This document shows, piece after piece, positions 1-8,543 of a DNA stretch of 64,000 nucleotides. The first letter of the stretch is position 1. Each line of letters opens with the position of its first letter. The notes beneath the pieces were generated by a model. The model was not told the origin of the DNA and ran no database searches. It saw only the letters and a program-made list of their open reading frames with translations. The stretch lies in the NCBI GenBank assembly GCA_963747345.1, contig CAVVFA010000024.1:72689-136688 (forward strand), read 5' to 3'. Source of the DNA: GCA-2746795 sp963747345 (GTDB taxonomy: Bacteria; Chloroflexota; Anaerolineae; Promineifilales; Promineifilaceae). The translations under genes and the position numbers were made by a program.

Positions 1-127
1 TCTCTTACTATTCGAAACATAAAAACTTACAAAATATTTTGCAAAATGTAGCGCAAATAAACGAGTAAGTCAATAGTTTTAGTGATAAAAATTTATTTTA
101 TGTTCACTGTTCTATGTTGTTTTTGTA

Positions 128-958
128 CTACCACGCTTTGTCACCATAATTTGGATGTTTCCCCCAACCTTGATCAGCCAGCCAACGGGAAAAGCCTGGT
201 GCTATTTGGTAGATAATCGCCAGCGGCCCCAAATAGCGGGGCAGTGTTAGAACATTCTGTTTTTTATCGATGGCTTTGAGGATGGCGTTTGCCACGGGTG
301 GCGGCGTAAGGGCTGGTAAATATTTGTTCAACTTGGGGGTACGCGCCGGATCGACATGTTGTTTAAAAAAGTCTGTGCCGCCCACTGTGCCTAAACGCAC
401 AAGGGTAGCGTTAATGGGCGTGCCGGCTAATTCTATTTGCAGGGTGACGGTGTAGGCGTCGATGGCGGCTTTGGTGGCGGTGTAGGCGGCTGATGACCCG
501 CGCACAATGATACGGGCGGTGATGGAGCCGACGTTGACGATGTGGCCTTGGTTGGCGTCTAGCATCCAGGGCAGCACTTTTCTGATGCCGGTGACCATGC
601 CATCATAGCCGACGTGCATGGCGTGCAGGGCTTGGTCTGTGCTCATATCGACTACATCGTCCCACTGCACGTAGGCGGCGTTGTTGATGAGGATGTCTAA
701 ACGGCCGTTTTCCCCCCACACCTCATCCAGCCATGCCTCATAGGCCACCCGGTCGGTCACGTCACAGCGGCTCAGATGGATGCGGTCGCCCCAGGGCAGC
801 GTTTGGCGCTCTGCTTTCGCCCGTTCTAAACTGCCCGCCGAATAGCCAAACGCATATACAGTTGCGCCATGAGAAGCCAACGCCTGGGTTATAGCCCAAC
901 CAACCCCCTGCGTCCCACCCGTTACCACACATACTTTGTCTTGCATTGATTGTGTCAT
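128..958 (-). CDS. Short-chain dehydrogenase/reductase (SDR), unknown substrate
   Basis: An NAD(P)-dependent oxidoreductase of the classical SDR family. It shows the N-terminal Rossmann glycine motif TGGTQGVG right after the start, the NNAA motif in the middle and the catalytic Tyr-x-x-x-Lys in SAAYTATKAA. The open frame extends upstream to a GTG at 1021, but that extension lies in low-complexity repeat-like sequence. I prefer the ATG at 958, which puts the nucleotide-binding motif about 12 residues from the start as is usual; no clear Shine-Dalgarno was seen. The C-terminal hydrophobic stretch with a membrane-like flavour is common in SDRs acting on lipophilic substrates. It lies downstream of a lipoprotein gene on the same strand. 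The substrate cannot be told from sequence. Confidence 0.85.
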   Translation of the reverse strand: MTQSMQDKVCVVTGGTQGVGWAITQALASHGATVYAFGYSAGSLERAKAERQTLPWGDRIHLSRCDVTDRVAYEAWLDEVWGENGRLDILINNAAYVQWDDVVDMSTDQALHAMHVGYDGMVTGIRKVLPWMLDANQGHIVNVGSITARIIVRGSSAAYTATKAAIDAYTVTLQIELAGTPINATLVRLGTVGGTDFFKQHVDPARTPKLNKYLPALTPPPVANAILKAIDKKQNVLTLPRYLGPLAIIYQIAPGFSRWLADQGWGKHPNYGDKAW

Positions 959-1024
959 TGTAAATACGTTAGCATCTCGTAAACAGGAGTCCGTAGACAC
1001 TGTCCACTGATTACTGTTCACTGA

Positions 1025-2680
1025 TCACTTTGCTGTTGCCTGCACCGTAAACTGAAGCGTATCTCCGTTGTCCGCCGTCCCCGTGAACAGCCAGACGGGA
1101 AGTAAGAGGATTGATTGTTGATAACGGCCGTTTTCCGTTTCATGTAACTCTGGATACGCATAATACGCCAAGGCCACCTGGTTAATTGAAATCTGGTTAT
1201 AGACAGGGGGTGCGAAAGGTTCAATTTCTGGGAAAGCTATCGTCTCGCCGGAGCCGTCACCAATTTGCATGTCGATCCCTTCCCAATCCAGCACGGGGTA
1301 AGCCAGACCCGCATCGCGGGCGGCCCAGGCGAAGACATTGACAAAGCTGCCATCCGCTAAATCATCGGGAGCATCTGGCAGGATAAACAGGCTGCCTTCT
1401 GGATCGACAAGCAGGGTTTGTTCGCCTTGTCGTTGAATCGCCCCATTTTTTATGAGTGGATTTAGTTCTGGCAGCGGTTCCCATCCCGTTAAAACCAATG
1501 AATTTGTAGGAATATCCAACATCCCCCAAAAGTGGATATTGGTTCCCAACTGTTCGGCCAAAGCGCGACGGGTGTCATCGTCTGTTTGCACGGTGTAGTT
1601 GAGAGCCTGGATTAACGGGGGATACCCTTCGTCTACAGGCAAGTAAACAGTGGGGTATCCATACAGATGGACTTCTTGCCCTGGTTGCTGTTCACGCGGC
1701 CAATATTGGAATGCAGATGACTCATCCCATGATGGGCCGCTTTCTACGGCCGTTTCGGTGATGGAGAAAAGGATGTCGTCTTCGATGCCATCCTGAATTT
1801 TTTGCCAAGCGGCTTCGGCGGATATAAGGGGGTAGGTGCCGAGGGCGGCTAGTTGATCAAGGGGTTGATAGGAGGCAAAGGCTAAACGGCCGTTTTCCGC
1901 CACACCCGCCCCGATTTCAGGATAGTCAGTAGACATGCCATCCAGTACCCGATTCACCCACACCTCATGCCCCCAGCCATCGGCCAGTGTGTAGGGAAAG
2001 TCGAGCAAGCCCATAGACTGTAACACGGCTTCAGCCGCTGGCGCATGTTGGTCAAAGGGGCGCGGCGTTTCATAATCAAAGGGGACGCTGTCGTCTGTGA
2101 AATAGGCAGACCCGTTGCTAATGATGATGGATTTTGCCCCGTCAAACGCATGGAACTCCATCAGATCGGCGGGCAGTTGGGCGGCGGCCACGCTAACTGG
2201 CTCCCCGCTAACAGATTCAGGGGGGATGGCGAAGGTGTATACAGGCCCCGTGAATCCCCACCGTTGGGCAATCGCTTTTGCTCGATTTGCGTCTAACGGC
2301 ACGGCTGACTGCTGCCATACTTGGGCTTGTGGGGGAGTGCCTATGGGCAAGGCTGTGTCCAGGCTGAAGGTGACATTGGCAAACAGGTCTCCGATTTCAG
2401 GCGCAAGCATGGATGTTTCAGTATATTCCCCCATGCCGGTCGTGTAACCCGAATCACCGGCAGTTGATGCCAGATTGGGCAGCACGGGCAGGTCTCCGGG
2501 TACTGTTTCTTGTTCTGCTGGTTGAACGGCCGTTTCTCCATTTTCAGCGGGAGCGACAGGTGCTTCAAACTCTGCTAACGCGGCGCGGGTGGGCAAGCCC
2601 GCCTCGCCTTGTGGGCTGCAAGCTGTAAAAACAAGTAATAAGAAGGTTGTCGTAAGCGTCACTATCAGGATGCGTCTCAT
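1025..2680 (-). CDS. Predicted lipoprotein of unknown function
   Basis: I do not recognise the family. The mature protein begins with a lipoprotein signal: a basic start (MRRILIV), a hydrophobic core and the lipobox FTAC, so it should be anchored to the outer face of the membrane. The ATG at 2680 is preceded by GAGGAGC at a good distance; the open frame continues 21 codons further upstream without a matching ribosome site, so that extension was left out. About 550 residues, rich in acidic and proline residues, with no membrane segment after the signal. Iterated palindromes sit in its coding sequence near 1125, 1748, 1889 and 2525. It is followed after a short gap by the SDR gene, possibly in one transcript. 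Confidence 0.7.
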   Translation of the reverse strand: MRRILIVTLTTTFLLLVFTACSPQGEAGLPTRAALAEFEAPVAPAENGETAVQPAEQETVPGDLPVLPNLASTAGDSGYTTGMGEYTETSMLAPEIGDLFANVTFSLDTALPIGTPPQAQVWQQSAVPLDANRAKAIAQRWGFTGPVYTFAIPPESVSGEPVSVAAAQLPADLMEFHAFDGAKSIIISNGSAYFTDDSVPFDYETPRPFDQHAPAAEAVLQSMGLLDFPYTLADGWGHEVWVNRVLDGMSTDYPEIGAGVAENGRLAFASYQPLDQLAALGTYPLISAEAAWQKIQDGIEDDILFSITETAVESGPSWDESSAFQYWPREQQPGQEVHLYGYPTVYLPVDEGYPPLIQALNYTVQTDDDTRRALAEQLGTNIHFWGMLDIPTNSLVLTGWEPLPELNPLIKNGAIQRQGEQTLLVDPEGSLFILPDAPDDLADGSFVNVFAWAARDAGLAYPVLDWEGIDMQIGDGSGETIAFPEIEPFAPPVYNQISINQVALAYYAYPELHETENGRYQQSILLLPVWLFTGTADNGDTLQFTVQATAK

Positions 2681-2795
2681 AAAATGCTCCTCGGTAAAGT
2701 TTTGTGGATGGCTTGATTTTACACTTTGCCGGATGCTTCGCAATCTTGGACAATAGGGTCTATGCTACGAAACCTGCTTAAATAAAGGTGAGCTT

Positions 2796-3384
2796 ATGGA
2801 TACAACGGCCGTTATCAACATCCTGCTTCATGGCAATCAACTCAAACGCACGCCCCGCACAGGCTGGGTGCAGCGCGGCGTGGTCGGGGCTGAAAATGTA
2901 GCCGCCCATTCCTTTGGGGTGGTCTATGCCATTCTGGTGCTGGCGCCACTGGTTGACGCTAACATCAATTTAGAACGAGCGCTGGCAATGGCCGCCCTGC
3001 ATGACCTGCCTGAAGCGTTGACGACAGACATTCCTACGCCTGCCTGGCGATTTTTACCTGACGGTGTGAAAACGGCCGTTGAACGCAGCGCCATGCAAGA
3101 AATGTTATATTCGAGTCACTGAGCCTGTCGAAGGTGCGGTCACTGAGCCTGTCGAAGTGGTTGAAGCACAATTCATGGCCTGGTGGGAAGAACTTCACGC
3201 TTCAAAAACGCCCGAAGCCCTGCTCGTCCACGACGCAGACAAACTCGACATGTTCCTGCAAGCACTCATGTATGAAAAACAAACAGGCAACCAACAACTC
3301 GCCGAATTCTGGACAAAACCCTACACCTTCAACTACCCGGAAAGCCAGGCCATCTACAATGAGCTGCGTGCTCAACGTAATTAG
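2796..3384 (+). pseudogene. HD-domain hydrolase (YfbR/5'-deoxynucleotidase-like), frame broken by a repeat
   Basis: The first part (2796-3122) carries an HD-domain pattern: His in AAHSFG, then the His-Asp pair in ALHDLPEAL. The last part, read in the next frame from about 3165 to 3384, carries the third metal-ligand region VHDADKLDMF. Together they match a small HD phosphohydrolase of the YfbR/HDDC2 type, which removes phosphate from deoxynucleoside monophosphates. Between them lie two copies of the dispersed repeat TGAGCCTGTCGAAG (3115-3163). The TGA inside the first copy ends the first frame and the insert shifts the frame by +1. Either the repeat inserted and broke the gene, or the insert carries a sequencing indel. 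Function of the family is known; activity here is doubtful. Confidence 0.75.
3113..3163 (+). repeat. Two tandem copies of the TGAGCCTGTCGAAG repeat
   Basis: Two direct copies of a unit of about 24 bp with core CACTGAGCCTGTCGAAG. Other copies of the core, or its complement CTTCGACAGGCTCAG, lie at about 4945, 5829 (reverse), 6002 (variant), 20848 and 20884 (reverse). In-frame copies encode the peptide TEPVE or related strings. This is a second dispersed repeat family, separate from the ACGGCCGT palindrome. Confidence 0.9.
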
Positions 3385-3487
3385 CAAACATTCAGGGTTT
3401 TTCTCTGCGCCTTTGCGCCGCGCTTTTGCGCCTACTTCGACACAGCTCAGTACAAGTCGGCGTTAAATTGTTTTAAAGGAGAACTAG

Positions 3488-4336
3488 ATGCAGCACACAG
3501 AAAGTACCTTCACCGGTCATGACAACATTGAACTCTATTACCAATCCTGGCGACCCGACACCGAGCCGAAAGCCACGTTAATCATTGTCCACGGCCTGGG
3601 TGATCATAGCGGACGATACATGAATCTTGTGAATCCGCTGGTGGCAGACGGTTACGTTGTCTACGCGTTTGACAATCGCGGCCACGGCCGTTCTCCGGGC
3701 AAGAAAGCGTATGTCAATAGTTTTGATGAATTTAGACAGGATGTAATGGTATTTCAGAAATTGGTAAGGGAGCAGGAGGGGAAACGGCCGTTGTTCATCA
3801 TGGGTCACAGTCTGGGCGGACTGATTGCCCTGTACACCATCCTCCACGACAGCACCGGCTACACAGGCTCTGTCATTTCTGCCCCCGCGCTGGATACAGG
3901 CGGCGTTTCCGCCGTACTCATGGCCGCCTCAAAAATATTGTCTCGGTTAAAACCAGATTTAGGCGTCGCCACCGGACTAGACGCCACCGCCATTTCCCGC
4001 GACCCCGCCGTTGTCAAAGCGTATCAAGCTGATCCGTTGGTACATGGCGTTGGCACACCGCGCCTGGCAGTGGAAAGCCCCGCCGCCATGGCCTGGTGCC
4101 AGGAAAACGTCACCAATCTGCAAATCCCCATCCTCATGATTCACGGCACAGACGACAGAATAACCTCGCCTGTGAGCAGCCACGCCTTCTTCGACAAGCT
4201 GACCGCGCCCGACAAAACCTACATCAGCTACGACGGCGGCTATCACGAAAGCCTCAACGACATCCACCATCAACAAGCCGCCGCCGATATTCAAAACTGG
4301 CTTGACACCCATAACGTTGCTGAGATTAGAGATTAG
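3488..4336 (+). CDS. Alpha/beta hydrolase, monoacylglycerol-lipase-like (S33 family)
   Basis: A cytosolic serine hydrolase of the lysophospholipase/monoglyceride lipase group. The sequence shows the HG motif of the oxyanion hole (VHGLGDH, residues 34-40), the nucleophile elbow GHSLGG with Ser at about 108, an acid residue in HGTDDRI and the catalytic His in GGYHES near the C-terminus. About 282 residues, full length for the family. The ATG at 3488 follows AAAGGAGAA at a good spacing. Likely substrates are monoacylglycerols or other short esters; this is inferred from the family. A repeat-made hairpin (4322-4380) follows the stop and precedes folB. Confidence 0.9.
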   Translation: MQHTESTFTGHDNIELYYQSWRPDTEPKATLIIVHGLGDHSGRYMNLVNPLVADGYVVYAFDNRGHGRSPGKKAYVNSFDEFRQDVMVFQKLVREQEGKRPLFIMGHSLGGLIALYTILHDSTGYTGSVISAPALDTGGVSAVLMAASKILSRLKPDLGVATGLDATAISRDPAVVKAYQADPLVHGVGTPRLAVESPAAMAWCQENVTNLQIPILMIHGTDDRITSPVSSHAFFDKLTAPDKTYISYDGGYHESLNDIHHQQAAADIQNWLDTHNVAEIRD

Positions 4337-4380
4337 AGATTGGCGATTGACTTAATCTCCAATCTCCAATCTCCAATCTT
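4322..4380. repeat. AATCTCCAATCTC / GAGATTGGAGATT repeat hairpin
   Basis: Short direct repeats of GATTAGAGATT on the left face repeats of AATCTCCAATCTC on the right, so the block folds into a long hairpin between the hydrolase and folB. Sister blocks lie at 20088-20143 (before a glycosyltransferase), 23602-23674 and about 23941-23965 (both inside a glycosyltransferase gene, where they are translated). This is a third dispersed family. Confidence 0.88.
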
Positions 4381-4394
4381 CAAAAAGGAATCTC

Positions 4395-4757
4395 ATGGAC
4401 AAAATACTCATTAAAGACCTGCTCTTACGCGGCATCATCGGCATCAATCCCGACGAGCGCGTCAACAAACAAGACATCCTGCTCAACCTCGTCATCTATA
4501 CCGACATTCGCAAAGCAGCCGCCTCCGACGACATCGCCGACGCGACCAACTACAAATCCATCACCAAGCGCATCATCGACCATGTTGAAGCCTCCCCCGA
4601 CTTTCTCGTCGAAAAAATGGTCACCGACATCGCCCGCCTCGTCATCACCGAATTTGGTGTCGAGCGCGTGCAAGTACGCCTGGAAAAACCGGGTGCGCTG
4701 CGTTTCGCTGATTCTGTGGGTATTGAGATTGAGCGGACACGCGCGGATTATGTGTAA
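4395..4757 (+). CDS. folB: Dihydroneopterin aldolase
   Basis: Catalyses cleavage of 7,8-dihydroneopterin to 6-hydroxymethyl-dihydropterin and glycolaldehyde in folate synthesis. The 120-residue length is typical. Family landmarks are the N-terminal IGINPDER region, the tyrosine in NYKSI, the conserved VEKMVTDIA helix and the C-terminal motif KPGALRFADSVGIEI, which holds the pterin-contacting region. The ATG follows AAAAAGGA. It is followed by folK, the next enzyme in the pathway, after a repeat-filled gap of about 95 bases, so the two form a folate pair. Confidence 0.95.
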   Translation: MDKILIKDLLLRGIIGINPDERVNKQDILLNLVIYTDIRKAAASDDIADATNYKSITKRIIDHVEASPDFLVEKMVTDIARLVITEFGVERVQVRLEKPGALRFADSVGIEIERTRADYV

Positions 4758-4852
4758 AAGTTGCAGAGTGGCAAAGTTGCAAAGTGGCAGGGTGACTGAG
4801 TAACGCGCTGCTTTGCAACCTTGCAACCCTGCAACCCTGCAACTGTGCAACT
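4758..4852. repeat. GCAACCCTGCAAC / GTTGCAAAGTGGC inverted-repeat block
   Basis: The folB-folK gap is made of short words (GTTGCAGAGTGGCAAA and, opposite, TTTGCAACCTTGCAACC) that form an imperfect long hairpin. The folK GTG start lies directly at its right edge, and no Shine-Dalgarno is visible there. Related words (GCAGAGTGGCAGGGTGGC) recur at about 8411-8430. Confidence 0.8.
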
Positions 4853-5407
4853 GTGAATACTGTCGCCCTCTCCCTCGGCTCCAACATTGACAAGGAGCGA
4901 AACCTGCCCGAAGCTGTGCGTTTGTTACGAGCGATAGGTGCGGTCACTGAGCCTGTCGAAGTGCCCGTTTGCTCAGTGACCGCCGTTGCTCCCATCTACG
5001 AAACCGCGCCCACTGGATTGCTCAACCAGCCCAATTTCTTCAATACGGCCGTTCTCATACAAACCCCCCTCTCCGCCGCCGAAATCAAAGAAACCATCAT
5101 CGCCGCCATCGAAACACAGCTCCAGCGCGTGCGCCAGGCAGACAAAAACGCGCCGCGCACTATCGATATCGACATCGCCCTCTTCAACGACAGTGTATTT
5201 AATTATGAGCTAAGTGACGGCTCCACCCGTCGCGTGCCCGACAAAGACATTCTGCGCTTCCCCCACGTCGCCGTGCCCCTCGCCGACATCCTGCCCGACA
5301 TGCCCCACCCCGAAACCGGCGAACTGCTCTCCTCCATCGCCGCCCGCCTCCTCGCCGAAACCGAAGCAGATTCTATTTGGCAAAGACCGGACATCAATTT
5401 GGAATGA
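4853..5407 (+). CDS. folK: 2-amino-4-hydroxy-6-hydroxymethyldihydropteridine pyrophosphokinase
   Basis: Transfers pyrophosphate from ATP to 6-hydroxymethyl-dihydropterin, the step after FolB. It begins with the family motif ALSLGSNIDKER and carries the RTIDIDIALF metal-binding strand, with two Asp for magnesium, then the FPHVAV loop. About 184 residues, slightly long, because the copy near 4942 of the TGAGCCTGTCGAAG repeat is read in frame as TEPVEV, close to the N-terminal substrate-binding stretch (residues about 32-37). The start is a GTG at 4853 with no visible ribosome site. The coding sequence also contains an iterated palindrome at 5046. Confidence 0.93.
   Translation: MNTVALSLGSNIDKERNLPEAVRLLRAIGAVTEPVEVPVCSVTAVAPIYETAPTGLLNQPNFFNTAVLIQTPLSAAEIKETIIAAIETQLQRVRQADKNAPRTIDIDIALFNDSVFNYELSDGSTRRVPDKDILRFPHVAVPLADILPDMPHPETGELLSSIAARLLAETEADSIWQRPDINLE
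4941..4984. repeat. Inverted repeat within folK built on the TEPVE repeat
   Basis: GCGGTCACTGAGC and its complement GCTCAGTGACCGC flank the repeat core and could form a 13-bp stem with a short loop inside the folK message. The same GCGGTCACTGAGCC word is found in the HD gene insert at about 3137. Confidence 0.85.
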
Positions 5408-5500
5408 AAAACAGTTACACGGAGCGCACAGAGAAGTCACAGAGAGAAAAAAGAGGTTTTAAAGCTTTTCTCCGTGTGTCCTCTGTGTATCTCTGTGTTC
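5408..5500. repeat. ACACAGAGG-type imperfect hairpin between folK and a glycosyltransferase
   Basis: The block reads CACGGAGCGCACAGAGA on one side and TCCTCTGTGTATCTCTGTG on the other and folds into an imperfect hairpin. Related purine-rich hairpins lie at 17950-18020, 31995-32065 and 42640-42680 and, fused into coding sequence, near 23975-24010. It sits between two convergent genes and may act as a terminator. Confidence 0.7.
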
Positions 5501-7604
5501 CTATTCTTTTTCTATCGAAATTTCCACCGCATCGGTGTACGGATTCCCTGCTTCGTCGAGCAGCAACACGGGTTCCTGGGTGTCGAAATTGTACATACCG
5601 GAGCGCATGGTCAACGGCCGTTTCCACCCAGCATCCCACGGCATCACAAACCGACTCACCACCACATCCCCAGGTAACCAGTGGTTACCCGAAAACGCAT
5701 CCCCGTCCATCTGACTCACCCGGTCGCCATTCCCATCCAGCAAGTGATTAAAAATATGATAATCCGTTGAGTCGGGATTATCTGCCGTCTGCCAATAAAT
5801 CTGCCAAACGGCCGTTTCGCCAGTGGCTTCGACAGGCTCAGCCACCGACGCAACGACAAATTCATCATGCCCTAAAAAGCGGACAAAATTAGCCAGCAAA
5901 TAAGTCTCGTCAAAAACCACATCCGGTTCCGGCGCACCACCGGAGAGAGACAAAACCTGCATCTCTCCTTCACCTTCCCGCAAAGTGATAGATTGGGTTC
6001 CTGAGCTTGTCGAAGGAGCCTTTTCCCGATACAAATCCCCTTCATCTCCCAACTTCTCGCTCAGCACCACCACTGCCGCCTTCGCTGGAAAAACAGCATT
6101 TTCCGTACCGTCCACGAAGCGGTGCGCCACATCCCGCAGCAGCACATCCCATACCGCCGGGAAATCATCCAGGTCTGGATTTTCGCCTTTACCCACCACC
6201 AAAATCTCTGTCGCGCTCGTTTCTTCCATGACGGAAACGGCCGTTTCCGCAGCCTCCAGTCGGTAAGAAAGCGGCGTGCCAAAGCCGCCCGGCGTCGCCA
6301 TTTGCCCCACAAACGTCAGCAGCGACAGCAAAAAACGCACCTGAAAATAAGCCAGTCCAATCAAAACCACCCAGTTGATCACACGCATATACCGCAGTTC
6401 AAACCATGCCTGCCAATCAGAAAACGCCACGCCCACCGCGATATACGGCGCGGGCAGCAGCGCTATAAAATAATGCAAATAAACAGGCGAACTGCGCCAA
6501 AACAGGAAAAACAGCGGCAGTGAAAACGTCCACACCAGCACAATCAGCGCCATATCACCCTGTTTGCTGCCCCACTTTTTCCACACCGTCACACCCAAAT
6601 AAATGAGACCCGCCGCGATAACGGCCGTTATCAGCCAATCAATCCGCCCCATCTCCGGTGCCTGCGCCAAAAACGTCTCGACTTGCACTGCGCCCGCCAA
6701 TGAATGCAGGTCGCTGCCCACGCTGATCATGTGGGCAAACTTCAACGCATCCAGGCTGAAGGCCAACAGCCGCGCCACCCGCTTTTGCCAGACCATCCCC
6801 CAGCAGGCTGCGCTGTTGGGAGAGATAGATGAAAAAGGGAACGGCCGTTAACACCCCCAACCCCGCCCCAATTAACACATCCTTCCAAGACAACCGTCGC
6901 CAAAAGACAATCAGCAGCACCAACGTCGCCGGAACCAGCGCCAGCGCCGCCAGATGAATCTGCACCGCCACCGTCAGCGCCACCAGCGCCAGCCACATAA
7001 AACGCGGCTTCCGATCCACCAGCGCCAGCGCCAGGCCAATCACCCACAACATCACAAACAGCGGCAGCAAATTCTGCGCCCAAATTTTCCGCGAGAAAAT
7101 CACCGCCCACGGACTAACCGCAAACATCAGCGTCGCCGCCACCGCCGCCACCATGCCCCAATAACGGCGCACCAGCCAATAACAAGCCAGTACCGCCAGC
7201 GTATTCAGCAGCCCCGTAAACAAAATCGCGGCATACGGATGGGGCCACACCACCAGCGGCAGCGCATACAACCACACACTCATCGGGAAATTTGGCAGTC
7301 CCACCGAACTGCTAATGCCGCGCAGCGCAATCTTGCCATCCGCCATATCCAACGCCAGCGCCAACAGCCGTGCCTCATCCGCCTTGAACTCGCTGATTCC
7401 CACCCAATTCATCCGCAGCAACCCAGCCAGCCCCATCAACGCCGCCACCAGCAGCCATTCCTGCCAATGCCGCTGCGCCAGCCCCTTCAGCCCACCAACC
7501 GGCCCAACTTGCGGCGCATTTTTCTTAGCTATCTTTTGTTTGCCTTCTGCCGCCTTCTGCCGTCTAACCTTCGCGTTTTGCTTCCGTGCTTTTTTCTTCG
7601 TCAT
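5501..7604 (-). CDS. GT-C family membrane glycosyltransferase (ArnT/PMT-like), one frameshift
   Basis: A polytopic glycosyltransferase predicted to use a polyprenyl-phosphate sugar on the outer face of the membrane. The N-terminal part (7604 down to about 6783) has a lysine-rich cytosolic start (MTKKKARK), a first membrane segment and the acidic pair in EFKADEARLL typical of the first external loop of GT-C enzymes, then many membrane segments. The C-terminal part (from about 6783 to 5501) continues in the next frame with more membrane segments and an extracellular beta-rich tail. The join needs removal of one base near the A/G run at 6783. About 695 residues in total. Three palindrome copies and two TGAGCCTGTCGAAG-type repeats are read within it. 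Acceptor unknown. Confidence 0.8.
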
Positions 7605-7621
7605 CCTTCAACCTTCATCCC

Positions 7622-8398
7622 TCATCCTTCATCCTTCAAAATTAAACTCACCGGACAATGATCCGAACCCATCACCTCAGAATGAATCGCCGCCGCATCA
7701 ACCCTCGGCCACAAAGCAGGGCTCACAAAAAAATAGTCCAACCGCCAGCCTACATTCCGGTCTCGCGCCCCGCCGATATTCGACCACCAGGAATACGCCC
7801 CTGTCTGCTCCGGGTACAATCGCCGAAACGTGTCAATATACCCTTGTGCCACCACCTCATCCATCCAGGCGCGTTCTTCTGGCAAAAAACCTGTCGTCTT
7901 TTGATTCTGCTTGGGTCGCGCCAAATCAATTTCCTGGTGCGACGTATTCACATCGCCGCAGAAAATCACCGCTTTGCCCTGCGCTTGCAACGCATTGCAA
8001 TACGCCAGGAAATCCGCGTAATACACCATTTTGTAAGGTAAACGGCTGTGGTCGCGGCTGCCGTTGGGGAAATAAGCACCAATAAACACAAACTCGCCAT
8101 AATCAGCGACGATGGTGCGCCCTTCGCGGTCATACGCCTCAATGCCCAGCCCAATCTGCACCGAAAGCGGTTCTATTTTGGAATAGAGCGCTACCCCGCT
8201 GTATCCTTTTTTCTCGGCTGCCGCCCAATAGGTGTGATAGCCTTCTGGCTGGCGCAGCACATCATCCAACTGGTCTGGATGCGCTTTCGTTTCTTGTACA
8301 CACAAAATATCAGGTGACGCTGCGCTCAACCAGTCCAAAAAGCCTTTGCGCTGCGCCGCCCGAATCCCATTTACGTTCCAACTGATTAAATTTAGCAT
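7622..8398 (-). CDS. xthA: Exodeoxyribonuclease III (AP endonuclease)
   Basis: A class II AP endonuclease / 3'-5' exonuclease of base-excision repair. About 258 residues, the usual length. It has the N-terminal SWNVNGIRAA motif, the metal-binding Glu in CVQETKAH, the GDVNTSHQEIDLARPK motif with the catalytic Asp-Asn, the RLDYFFVS segment and the terminal GSDHCPVSL motif with the active-site His. The start ATG at 8398 opens directly with the first strand of the fold. It ends just before the start of the glycosyltransferase on the same strand, so the two may be co-transcribed. Confidence 0.96.
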   Translation of the reverse strand: MLNLISWNVNGIRAAQRKGFLDWLSAASPDILCVQETKAHPDQLDDVLRQPEGYHTYWAAAEKKGYSGVALYSKIEPLSVQIGLGIEAYDREGRTIVADYGEFVFIGAYFPNGSRDHSRLPYKMVYYADFLAYCNALQAQGKAVIFCGDVNTSHQEIDLARPKQNQKTTGFLPEERAWMDEVVAQGYIDTFRRLYPEQTGAYSWWSNIGGARDRNVGWRLDYFFVSPALWPRVDAAAIHSEVMGSDHCPVSLILKDEG

Positions 8399-8543
8399 GG
8401 AGTAATTTTAGAGCAGAGTGGCAGGGTGGCAAACGGCCGTTTGCTCCGTGTCGTCTTGTATGATGAAAGAAGTGGGCGTGACAGCGGGTGGGTAATCATA
8501 GATAATCGAGGCTCATAAGAGTGAACTTCTTCGTGAGGAAAAA

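Noticed and set aside
6000..6530. Plus-strand frames opposite the first glycosyltransferase
   Set aside because: Basic, low-complexity shadow translations of a real gene on the minus strand.
7658..8085. Plus-strand frames opposite exonuclease III
   Set aside because: Shadows of a complete, well-conserved gene on the other strand.
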